Below are positions 8,847 to 16,813 of a DNA stretch of 42,331 nucleotides, one piece after another. The DNA comes from Atribacterota bacterium (lineage in GTDB: Bacteria; Atribacterota; Phoenicimicrobiia; Phoenicimicrobiales; Stramentimicrobiaceae), in the NCBI GenBank assembly GCA_028696495.1, contig JAQVGY010000004.1, positions 1 to 42,331 of the forward strand. Direction: 5' to 3'. The position numbers and the translations under genes were made by a program. Under the pieces are notes generated by a model, which was not told the origin of the DNA, made no database searches, and was given only the letters and a program-made list of their open reading frames with translations. Each line of letters starts with the position of its first letter. Positions within the stretch are counted from its first letter, which is position 1.

Positions 8847-9656
8847 TTATTGAATTCTATTACAGGTTTCCTGGTATCTTTCGGTATATTCGGGTATATC
8901 GATATCTAAGAATTCCCCGGTAGGAAATTTTCCTTCTTTTTCTTCTTCTGATAATTTATCCCATACTTTTTTAGGTACTGTTATATTTTTTATCCATTCT
9001 AACATCTGCACAGGTGTCCTCAATTGATTAATCCTACCAAAAGAAATTGGGCAATCTGAAATAATTTCTACTACAGAAAATCCTTTTTTTAGCAATGCTT
9101 TTTTGATAAAGCGAGTAGCCTGATTGACATCAAAGATAGTACTGCGTGATACATAGGAAGCACCGGCACTGGCAGCTAAAGCAGCTAAATCAAAAGTCTG
9201 ATCAATATTACCATATGGTGCGGTTGAACCAAACTTTCCAGTTGGAGTTAGAGGGGAATATTGACCACCAGTCATTCCATAAATCATATTATTTATAATT
9301 ATTGCAGTTATATCTATATTACGGCGAGCAGAATGAATAAAATGATTCCCCCCAATAGCCGCACAATCCCCATCACCCATTACTGTAATTACTTTTAAAG
9401 AGGGATTTGCCATCTTTATACCAGTTGCAAAAGGCAACGCTCTACCATGTGTAGTATTCATAGTATTGAAATCTACATAACCGGTAATACGGCTGGAACA
9501 GCCAATTCCAGAAACCATTGCGATATCATCCTTTTCCCATCCTAAACTATGTATTGCCCTTAATATTGCCCCCAGAATAATACCAATTCCGCAACCTGGA
9601 CACCAGATATGGGGAAACATTTCTTTTCTAAAATACTGAGTAATAGAATTATTCAT
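8847..9656 (-). CDS. korB: 2-oxoacid:ferredoxin oxidoreductase, beta subunit
   Basis: A 269-aa thiamine-diphosphate subunit. Residues 18-24 (HIWCPGCGIG) hold a CxxC motif, and the TPP motif reads GDGDCAAIGGNHFIHSARRNID, with YGMTGGQYSPLTP following, all typical of KorB. It has no ferredoxin domain, which here is carried by the separate korD. Its ATG at 9656 overlaps the korA stop codon by one base (TAATG), a sign of translational coupling and equal expression of the two catalytic chains. Confidence 0.94.
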   Translation of the reverse strand: MNNSITQYFRKEMFPHIWCPGCGIGIILGAILRAIHSLGWEKDDIAMVSGIGCSSRITGYVDFNTMNTTHGRALPFATGIKMANPSLKVITVMGDGDCAAIGGNHFIHSARRNIDITAIIINNMIYGMTGGQYSPLTPTGKFGSTAPYGNIDQTFDLAALAASAGASYVSRSTIFDVNQATRFIKKALLKKGFSVVEIISDCPISFGRINQLRTPVQMLEWIKNITVPKKVWDKLSEEEKEGKFPTGEFLDIDIPEYTERYQETCNRIQ

Positions 9657-10798
9657 TATTTGCTTTCCTCCTCAATCTTAGAAAGTATTTCAACAGGATT
9701 AATCAACTCACCATCAACCCTACCATATGGGATAACGCGGCACTTACCTTCAGCCGCCCTTTGTACCTCACGTGCCATCTGGCCTAAATTCAATTCTGGT
9801 ACTATTATTAAATCTACCTGTCCTGCTAATCTATTGATAGTCTCATCGCTAAAAGGCCACAGAGTAACCAATTTCAATAAACCTACCTTTATACCCTTTT
9901 CCCTTGCTAATTTAACTGTTCTCTCTGCTGCCCTTGCCACAGAACCATAGGCAACTATTGCTACTCTGGCATCATCTAATAAATACTCTTCCTCTATAAT
10001 GATATCTTTTTTATTTAATTCAACTTTATTAGTCAATCTTCTTATCAGCTGGTCAACCTCTTTGTTATTAGAAGTGGGGTATCCCTTTTCATTATGAACT
10101 AAACCGGTGAGATGATATCTATACCCGCTTCCAAAATTAGCCATGGGGGGCACAAGGTCCTCATCTGCTTTAAAAGGTAAGAAATTATCTTTATCTACTG
10201 TTGGTTTTTTCCTGTCAATTATCTCTATCTCTTCTCTGGTGGGAATATTTACTTTTTCGCGCATATGAGAAATCACTTCATCTAACAACAACATCACAGG
10301 AGTACGATATTTTTCACTAAAATTAATCGCCTTTATGGTAATATGCAAAACCTCATTCACATCTGAAGGTGCCAGAGCTATCATAGGATGGTCTCCATGT
10401 GTTCCCCAGCGAGCCTGCATTACATCACCTTGAGAAGGCTTTGTGGGCAACCCTGTACTCGGACCACCACGCTGGGAATTAACAATAACACAAGGAACTT
10501 CGGTAATTGCGGCAAACCCTATATTCTCCTGTTTCAGGCATATCCCTGGACCAGAACTGGCTGTCATTGACTTGGAACCTGCTATAGAAGCTCCAATAAC
10601 TGCTGCCATACTGGCAATTTCGTCTTCCATCTGCATAAATACTCCACCCAATTTAGGAAGCCGTACAGCCATACCTTCGGCAATTTCAGAAGCAGGAGTG
10701 ATAGGGTAGCCAGCAAAAAAACGAACACCGGCTAAAAGTGCTCCTTCTACACATGCCTCATTACCCTGTAAAACCTTTACTGATTTGTTTTTATCCAT
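9656..10798 (-). CDS. korA: 2-oxoacid:ferredoxin oxidoreductase, alpha subunit
   Basis: A 380-aa alpha chain: QGNEACVEGALLAGVRFFAGYPITPASEIAE at the N-terminus, then TASSGPGICLKQENIGFAAITEVP and NSQRGGPSTGLPTKPSQGDVMQARWG, the classic pyrimidine-domain motifs of the pyruvate/2-oxoglutarate family, followed by domain II near the C-terminus. The RGGPSTG(L)P form and the four-gene layout match 2-oxoglutarate and branched-chain 2-oxoacid enzymes better than one-chain pyruvate oxidoreductase. Five bases behind korD, overlapping korB by one base. Confidence 0.94.
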   Translation of the reverse strand: MDKNKSVKVLQGNEACVEGALLAGVRFFAGYPITPASEIAEGMAVRLPKLGGVFMQMEDEIASMAAVIGASIAGSKSMTASSGPGICLKQENIGFAAITEVPCVIVNSQRGGPSTGLPTKPSQGDVMQARWGTHGDHPMIALAPSDVNEVLHITIKAINFSEKYRTPVMLLLDEVISHMREKVNIPTREEIEIIDRKKPTVDKDNFLPFKADEDLVPPMANFGSGYRYHLTGLVHNEKGYPTSNNKEVDQLIRRLTNKVELNKKDIIIEEEYLLDDARVAIVAYGSVARAAERTVKLAREKGIKVGLLKLVTLWPFSDETINRLAGQVDLIIVPELNLGQMAREVQRAAEGKCRVIPYGRVDGELINPVEILSKIEEESK

Positions 10799-10803
10799 TT
10801 TAA

Positions 10804-11076
10804 CTAATCCTCCAGACCTTTTTGATTGACACTATGCTCAACAGCTATCTCGTTTTTTTTAACATTAATAGCAAAGTCCGGGCATCTTAACTCACATAAG
10901 TTACAGTGTATGCAATCATCAATATTTTTTGCCTCAGGAAACCCCTTTTCATTGCTAACTAAAACTTTTTTAGGGCAAAAATGAATACATATCCCACATG
11001 ATTTACACCAATTCTCATTAACAGTTATTGTGGTCTTTTCGTTCTTATAAACCTTTATATTATTTTTTTTATCCAT
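10804..11076 (-). CDS. korD: 4Fe-4S ferredoxin-like delta subunit of 2-oxoacid oxidoreductase
   Basis: A 90-aa protein with two [4Fe-4S] motifs, CKSCGICIHFCPKKV and CIHCNLCELRCPDFAI, the usual delta chain of Kor. Short charged tails flank the clusters. It relays electrons from the catalytic chains to free ferredoxin. It follows the GntR regulator by 6 bp and is the first enzyme gene of the run. Confidence 0.92.
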   Translation of the reverse strand: MDKKNNIKVYKNEKTTITVNENWCKSCGICIHFCPKKVLVSNEKGFPEAKNIDDCIHCNLCELRCPDFAINVKKNEIAVEHSVNQKGLED

Positions 11077-11082
11077 TTGCTG

Positions 11083-12069
11083 TTATGTCACCTCTTTCTT
11101 TTTTATATCAAATATATTTTTCTTCAAAGTATCAACAGAGCCTTTATCAGGAATATAAATAAATTCAATAAGTGGAATGTTTTTAGATATTAATTCCTGG
11201 ATTTCTTTCTTTCTACCAGGGGAGACTATCAGTATATCGCTATTATTAAGTAATTCTTTTAGTTCAACTTTATTGTGAGTGGTTGTATATATTATTTTCT
11301 TATACTTTATACCAACATTATTAATAGATTTTACAACCCTTTCAGCAAATTTGCTGGTTAAACATACTAAACCAATATTCATATCCGGTGATGTGCTACG
11401 AGCAATTTGAACCATTGTTTCGATTTGTGGGTCTAATGCTATGGGGATAATTTTTTTATTTTCACCCATTAAACAACGCTGCATTTCCTTGAGGTGGAAA
11501 AAAGTTGTTACTATTAAATCTACAGTTCTTATTTTTTCTAAAAATTGTTCTTTCTGGTGATACATCTCATCAATTAAGATAGGAGTAATATGTATACCGG
11601 TACCCAATTCTAATTTTTGAGAAAAGTAAAGCAACTGCTCTTGATTACATTCCACAAAGGCAATATGTACATTACTAAAAAGATTCTTCTTCTTATTAAG
11701 GCGATGGTTGACCAGGCGCATAAAATCTTCCAGTTGAATATTCAATTCCAAAGCCTTCTGTATAGCTGAATCAATATTTCTAATCACCGGTAATTTATTG
11801 ATAGTATTAAATAAATTATTTTCCTGTTCTGTATCAGCAATGATAAAAGTTCCCTTACCGGAAATGGAAGAAATTATTTTCTCCTGAACAAGTTCTTTAT
11901 AAGCCATACTAACTGTATTACGGCTAACTTTAAGTTTAAGGGATAAATCTCTTTCGGTGGGTAGTTGTGTGTCTTTTTTTAATTGGCCACTTTGTATCTG
12001 TTCTTTCAATTGTTCTTTAATTTGAAGATAAAGAGGTATTCTAATATTTCTGTTAACTTCAATTTCCAT
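11083..12069 (-). CDS. GntR-family transcriptional regulator
   Basis: A 328-aa regulator. Residues about 8-77 form a complete GntR winged helix (IPLYLQIKEQLKEQIQSG, LPTERDLSLKLKVSRNTV, and GKGTFII as the wing). The C-terminal about 240 residues are not the FadR or HutC kind that I can name; alternating strands and helices such as NVHIAFVECNQEQ and MNIGLVCLTSKFAERV suggest a Rossmann-like or periplasmic-binding-protein-like sensor. It is the first gene of the kor-ackA-nfn run (6 bp before korD), so it probably controls this run and itself. Ribosome site weak (AAGG). The ligand is unknown; a catabolic intermediate is a guess. Confidence 0.85.
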   Translation of the reverse strand: MEIEVNRNIRIPLYLQIKEQLKEQIQSGQLKKDTQLPTERDLSLKLKVSRNTVSMAYKELVQEKIISSISGKGTFIIADTEQENNLFNTINKLPVIRNIDSAIQKALELNIQLEDFMRLVNHRLNKKKNLFSNVHIAFVECNQEQLLYFSQKLELGTGIHITPILIDEMYHQKEQFLEKIRTVDLIVTTFFHLKEMQRCLMGENKKIIPIALDPQIETMVQIARSTSPDMNIGLVCLTSKFAERVVKSINNVGIKYKKIIYTTTHNKVELKELLNNSDILIVSPGRKKEIQELISKNIPLIEFIYIPDKGSVDTLKKNIFDIKKKEVT

Positions 12070-12093
12070 AGATTTAATGACCTTGAAGAAAAT

Positions 12094-12117
12094 TGGACTA
12101 ATTGACTAATGGATTAA
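12094..12117. promoter_or_regulatory. Three tandem 8-bp repeats, candidate operator
   Basis: On the plus strand TGGACTAA, TTGACTAA and TGGATTAA follow each other without a gap. They start just downstream of the predicted transcription start of the GntR gene, where a bound protein would block transcription. The regulator encoded there is the obvious candidate, although GntR sites are more often inverted than direct repeats. Confidence 0.45.
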
Positions 12118-12125
12118 CCATTTAT

Positions 12126-12155
12126 AGAATACCATATATTATTTTATTTTGTCAA
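12126..12155 (-). promoter_or_regulatory. Sigma-A type promoter of the GntR-kor run
   Basis: On the minus strand TTGACA (12150-12155) is followed after 18 bp by TATTCT (12126-12131). The predicted start lies near 12119, about 50 nt before the GntR ATG. The rest of the 285-bp gap to kamA (12156-12354) is AT-rich; I see only a weak AGTATT/AATACT hairpin there and no clear terminator for kamA. Confidence 0.6.
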
Positions 12156-12354
12156 TTTATATTCTTTAAAAATCATGCTTCTTTTGGTTTGAAAATTAAC
12201 TGTAATATTAGAATAAAACTAAAAACCCTGCTCCCATAATATTGAAATACTTTTCTTTTTTTATCAGACTACCTCTTCTTTTAAGTATTAGATAAATACT
12301 GCCTTGAAGGAAGAAGGACTTTAAAATAACCTACATATTATTTATCATAATTAA

Positions 12355-14193
12355 TTAATAGTAATACCAGATAGAGCCGTATTCTTCAACATCTTCGCCC
12401 CGTTGTTTTAATTCTTGTAAATATTCATAAATAGGGATATCCTGGTAAAGATAGGGCTCCACCGGGGCAATTCCTTTCTCCCAGGGATGCCAGAGATAAA
12501 CTCTTTCCCCTTGCGAGGTTAGGGCAATTAGCTCCCTATCCTGCCATGCTCTTATATAATTTTTCCCAAGGCGAGGAACATTAAAGACCGGCTCATCGGT
12601 TCGGAAGATTCCTGGTAAGAGGCGGGCCTCCTCTTTGCGTTCCTGCCAGAGACGTGCTACAGGAACCAGATAGTCTTTATGTTCTATCTTTCCTTTAGGA
12701 TAGAAAGTGTAGTACGGGTCGACACCGGCTTTCTTCATTGCTATACGTGCGGAGGCATTCTGGAAACGGCGGCTTGTCTCTAAGGTGTAGACCAACTGAT
12801 TGTAAAAATAAATACCCTTATTCCTTATCTTTCTTACTGATTCAACTAAATCTGGTGTTACCTCAGCCGCACTTTCAATATGTGTCACTATGGCTACATT
12901 ACGCTTACCAGGCTCTACATATTTTGACAGCAATTCAGCTAAACTATGTGTAACTCGATATGGGAGAGTAACAAAAATTCGACTGCCCCAACGAATATTT
13001 ATGACATGTTTAAAAGAACACAACTTATCCATTATGTATTTGATAAGTTCGTCATCTAAAGCCAATGGATCTCCACCGGTAACCAGTACATCGCACATAG
13101 CAGGATGCTCAGAAAACCAGGAGATAGCCTGATCAATCTTATCTTTGGTGGGCATTCCCTCTGGCAGCATAGGTCCGGTAATCTCCCAGTTGCGCTGACA
13201 GTAGACACAGATTTGAGGACAGGTATCATACGGTTTTAATATGGATATCATTGGATAGCGACGGGTGATAAGTTCTTCTGGAGAGGTGTCATTCTCACCC
13301 ATGAAGTCAAAATAATAATTCCTATCCTGACGATGTTTTTCCATCAACTCAACATAATAGATAGATGGAATTACCTGTGAGCGTATTTGATAATCATATT
13401 TTCTATCACTGCGAGAAAAATCGAAGAGTGACAGATAATACGGGGTAATACCAAAAGGAATGCATTTCTCTAAAGATAAGTCGATAGCCCTGACATCATC
13501 ATCAGCTAAAGGTACCAGATGTTTTAGTTTCTCCAGTCCTTCTTTATCTTTAAAAATATGTTTTATATGCCATTGATAATCATACCAATCCTCTTCACTT
13601 GCTGAAAAGAAATCTCTGATTTTAAGTATATTCTGTTTTCGTTCCTCAATTAATTTATCATCTAAACCTGAGGGATAACGGGAAATATATTCATTCACTT
13701 TATTGTAGAGATGGTCAAGATATCTTGAACGTTCTTTTCCGGCTTTTCTTCCCTTAATCTTCTGAAAATCAATCATCTTAATCCCTTCTTTTTCCAGAAC
13801 AGGACCGAGCCAGCCACGTGCTATATTTGATTTTCCGGACATAGCTAAAAAGAGATGGCGACACTCTTCCAAAAAGGCCTCAGTCGGTTGCTTATTCACT
13901 TCAATTTCATTGTGTGTAAGTTCCCACAAAAACTGAAGAGTGCTAAATCCTGCAATCTTTTCATTACGTTTAGAAATAAGATTGGTGAATACCTTAATTG
14001 CCTCTAAGGTAATACCGAAATCTAAACTATGAATTGTCTTTGAGCCTTCCCGATAATCCCACTCTAGCTCTTTACAAAAATTGAATAGTTCTCCCCTGGC
14101 TTCTTCAATATTTTCACTGGTAGTTAATATTCTGTATATCTCTGGTAAAATAGATAAAATTTGTGATAGTCTATTATTATTTTTAGTATTCAT
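12355..14193 (-). CDS. KamA-family radical SAM enzyme (aminomutase-like, substrate unknown)
   Basis: A 612-aa radical SAM protein. The first about 200 residues are an extension absent from the about 416-aa lysine 2,3-aminomutase. From about 207 the LAM-like part starts (WYDYQWHIKHIF), the cluster motif CPQICVYC lies near residue 328, VTGGDPL near 370, and HIESAAEVTPD later. The end differs from true LAM: the PGGGGK lysine that binds PLP is replaced by a segment reading NVPRLGKNYIRAW, and the lysine-binding Asp positions, PYY(I/V)..D and V.D.PGGGGK, read PYYTFYPKGK and DEPVFNVP. It therefore probably acts on another substrate, perhaps still with PLP bound by the Lys in RLGKN. Preceded by a leader ORF and an upstream AAAGGAT site. 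Confidence 0.82.
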   Translation of the reverse strand: MNTKNNNRLSQILSILPEIYRILTTSENIEEARGELFNFCKELEWDYREGSKTIHSLDFGITLEAIKVFTNLISKRNEKIAGFSTLQFLWELTHNEIEVNKQPTEAFLEECRHLFLAMSGKSNIARGWLGPVLEKEGIKMIDFQKIKGRKAGKERSRYLDHLYNKVNEYISRYPSGLDDKLIEERKQNILKIRDFFSASEEDWYDYQWHIKHIFKDKEGLEKLKHLVPLADDDVRAIDLSLEKCIPFGITPYYLSLFDFSRSDRKYDYQIRSQVIPSIYYVELMEKHRQDRNYYFDFMGENDTSPEELITRRYPMISILKPYDTCPQICVYCQRNWEITGPMLPEGMPTKDKIDQAISWFSEHPAMCDVLVTGGDPLALDDELIKYIMDKLCSFKHVINIRWGSRIFVTLPYRVTHSLAELLSKYVEPGKRNVAIVTHIESAAEVTPDLVESVRKIRNKGIYFYNQLVYTLETSRRFQNASARIAMKKAGVDPYYTFYPKGKIEHKDYLVPVARLWQERKEEARLLPGIFRTDEPVFNVPRLGKNYIRAWQDRELIALTSQGERVYLWHPWEKGIAPVEPYLYQDIPIYEYLQELKQRGEDVEEYGSIWYYY

Positions 14194-14263
14194 AGTGGGT
14201 GATATCCTTTATTTTTAAAATACCTTCACAGTCAATACAATTATTAAAATTATTCACGAACAT
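14183..14263 (-). CDS. 26-aa leader ORF overlapping the start of the KamA-like gene
   Basis: ATG at 14263 with a near-perfect AGGAGGGA site 7 bp upstream opens 26 codons (MFVNNFNNCIDCEGILKIKD..., ending YEY) and stops at 14183, 11 bases inside the next gene. The peptide contains a CxxC (CIDC). The ribosome site is stronger than that of the big gene, so it looks translated and coupled. It may be a regulatory leader peptide or simply a translation enhancer; it matches no family I know. Confidence 0.45.
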   Translation of the reverse strand: MFVNNFNNCIDCEGILKIKDITHYEY

Positions 14264-14937
14264 TGCCAATTCCCTCCTATTCTAAATTTTCAAAAAGTTG
14301 TCTACCATCTAATAGGTGAGTATTACCCTAAGCTCGTATCTGAATCAAACAAAAACATGTTTTTTGCATATTGTTGATAATAATGTTTTTCTTGAAAGGT
14401 ATCAAATGGGACCCAACAAAATAATGTATTTATAAAAATAATAATTTCTAACTGAGTGATATAAATTACCTTATTTTGAAGCATTTTTTGTGGTTCGGGA
14501 TATTGTTTGTATCCCTAAAAGAAATAATCCGGTCATGGTTTTTCGATTACTTTAATCTTTTACCATTCCCTACAGTAGCTAAAGATGTGGTTTTCTTATA
14601 GTCTTTGGTAAAAACAGGCAATTTACTCTAAATTTTTATTTGTCTTTGAAAAACTTTTACAATATTTATTCATATAAAATTTTAAGTCATAATTTAAATC
14701 AAATTTCCTTTACTTGATAGAAAATTATTACTCCATAATGAAAGTAATTCATATTTCCCTATTAATTCTATTATTAAAGCATTATAGCATAATATTCAAA
14801 CAGATACATTTGTGCCTCTATTAGCTATTTGTCGACAAATTAATATCATTTAAAAAGTATTATTATTATATTACAGCTTTTCATTTGAAATAAAAATTTA
14901 TAAATTTGTTATTATTAATTATTATTTTAGGAACGGC
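14264..14937. other. 674-bp non-coding stretch before the KamA-like gene
   Basis: No reading frame of note on either strand, and very AT-rich. It holds a GGGATA/TATCCC hairpin (about 14498-14516), a palindromic CAAAAACATG stretch near 14349-14365, and an 8-bp stem TTTTACCA/TGGTAAAA (14558-14565 with 14606-14613) that encloses a further AAAGA/TCTTT pair. These may belong to a leader or small RNA; I recognise no known riboswitch. Confidence 0.3.
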
Positions 14938-15561
14938 CTATAGCCTTTCCAATACGATTTCTAAAACTTTCTCCTTCTCGCCTTTTACCATATTGTTAAG
15001 GTTTTCTATTTCCTGTGATAATTCCTTTTTGGTATTTTCATCTTTAATCATATTCAAATTTATTTTTACATTTATAATGGCACTATGAAATGCAGCCTCT
15101 GACAGTAATACCCCTACTCCCACATCACTTATGGCATTTTTAGTTCCTTTATCTGCAATTTCTAAACATATATCTATTACTTCTTTACTTTTTCGTGCAA
15201 CTTCTAATGGAACTCTTGCTGCTTCTATTAAGGCACTCTGCATCTTCTTATTTCTGTTTTTTTTCTCCTCTTCATTGGTCCTGGGTAATTTCATAATTGC
15301 CATAAATTGATTAAAAACTTCTACATCTTTCTCCATAAGTTCTTGTAACGTTGCTCTTAAACTCTCGCTCTTCTTGAGTAAATCTTTAATATCATCTTCC
15401 ACTTCTTTATACTGCTCTTTTCCCACTGTAAGATTGCCCACCATTGAGAGCAAAGCAGCACCCATGGCACCGGTCAATGCAGCCACACTTCCTCCCCCAG
15501 GTGTGGCAGCCTTTGAAGAAAGCATTTCCATAAAATTCTTAATTTTCATATCTTTCAGCAT
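14938..15561 (-). CDS. Formiminotransferase-cyclodeaminase (cyclodeaminase) family protein
   Basis: A 207-aa helical protein of the FTCD_C family: FMEMLSSKAATPGGGSVAALTGAMGAALLSMVGNLT is the family signature, followed by long helices and DVGVGVLLSEAAFHSAIINVKINL. These enzymes release ammonia from 5-formimino-tetrahydrofolate to give 5,10-methenyl-THF in histidine, purine and glycine fermentation. No folate partner gene is adjacent. I start at the ATG at 15561; a TTG directly upstream is possible. GGAGG ribosome site. It follows prfB by about 40 bp. Confidence 0.85.
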   Translation of the reverse strand: MLKDMKIKNFMEMLSSKAATPGGGSVAALTGAMGAALLSMVGNLTVGKEQYKEVEDDIKDLLKKSESLRATLQELMEKDVEVFNQFMAIMKLPRTNEEEKKNRNKKMQSALIEAARVPLEVARKSKEVIDICLEIADKGTKNAISDVGVGVLLSEAAFHSAIINVKINLNMIKDENTKKELSQEIENLNNMVKGEKEKVLEIVLERL

Positions 15562-15600
15562 CAAAATTGTCCTCCTTTTCTTAGTATCATAAATGGTAGA

Positions 15601-16723
15601 TTAATTCTTCTTACTTTTTTGTAATGTTCGTAGATAGGCATCAATGAATATTTGTATTTCTCCATCCATGATTTGTTGTATATTACTGCTTTCTACGTCA
15701 GTTCTATGGTCTTTGACCATTTGATAGGGTTGAAAAACATAGGAACGGATTTGATTTCCCCAGGCAATATCCTTCTTATCTCCACTTATCCTTTCCAGGT
15801 CTTCCTCCTTTTTTCTCTGATAATACTCAAACAATCTGGCTTTCAATATCCTCATAGCTGTCAATCTATTACTGTACTGAGAACGCTCATTCTGACATTG
15901 TACTACAATTTTGGTAGGCAAATGTGTTATACGTACTGCCGAATCAGTGGTATTGACATGTTGTCCCCCTGCCCCGGTAGCTCGATAGGTATCTATTCTT
16001 AAATCTGATTCTGCAATATCTATCTGGATATGTTCTTCGATTTCCGGTATTATATCAACCGAGGCGAAAGAGGTGTGCCTCCTCTTATTGGCATCAAATG
16101 GCGAGATACGTACTAAACGATGTATGCCCTTCTCTGATTTTAATAGACCGTAGGCATTTCTGCCACTAACCGTAAATGTAACACTTTTTATTCCGGCTTC
16201 GTCGCCTGGCATAAAATCAACTATTTGTGATTTAAAATTATTTTTTTCTGTCCACCTGAGATACATTCTAAGAAGCATCTCAGCCCAGTCCTGTGACTCT
16301 ACACCACCGGCACCGGAATGTATGGATACAATTGCATTGTTCTTATCATATTCCCCTGAAAAGAGCTGATTTCTCTCATAGATATCAGTTTCGTCTTCTA
16401 ATGCTACTGTTTTAACAGCGAGCTCCTGCCAGGTCTCATCATTATTTTCCTGTCTGTTTAACTCATAGAGAATATCCAATTCTTCCATCTGTTCTTTTAT
16501 CTTCTGATATTCTTCCAATGAATTCTTTAACTCTTTCAGTTCTTTTGTTATCAGGTTGGCTTGTGTCTGATCCTGCCAGAAAGAACTGGAGTTCATCTTT
16601 TCTGAGATTTCTTTTATTCGGTCTTCTTTGTTATTGACTTCAAAGATGTTCTCCCAATTCTTCTATTTTATGTCTCAGGTGACTAATTCTTGATTTTAAT
16701 TCATTTTTATCAATATCTATCAT
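15601..16723 (-). CDS. prfB: Peptide chain release factor 2, with programmed +1 frameshift
   Basis: The gene starts at the ATG at 16723 (AGGAGT site) and runs 27 codons to CTT followed by an in-frame TGA at 16640-16642. Shifting by +1 gives Leu-Glu-Val and enters the long frame that ends at 15601, giving a product of about 373 aa. This is the classic RF2 autoregulatory frameshift. The long part contains the stop-codon recognition motif SPF (RISPFDANKR) and the catalytic GAGGQHVNTTDSAVR, so it is RF2 and not RF1. It releases peptides at UGA and UAA. Without the shift the product would be a 27-aa dead-end. It lies 90 bp behind secA, as in many clostridia. Confidence 0.95.
16640..16656 (-). other. 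RF2 +1 frameshift site
   Basis: Minus strand GGGAGAACAT CTT TGA A: a GGGAG anti-SD-pairing element, slippery CTT, then in-frame TGA at codon 28. When RF2 is scarce the ribosome slips +1 on CTT-T and continues with GAA. The base after TGA is A where E. coli has C, which is also a slow-terminating context. Confidence 0.9.
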
Positions 16724-16813
16724 TAAATTTGCACTCCTGCTAATTTCTAATCTTTACTCTGGATATAAGTTCATCTATAAGAATATATTATTATCTTTAA
16801 TATTTGTAGCACA

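Noticed and set aside
15562..15564. TTG one codon upstream of the cyclodeaminase ATG
   Set aside because: ATG at 15561 has an equal or better spacing from GGAGG.
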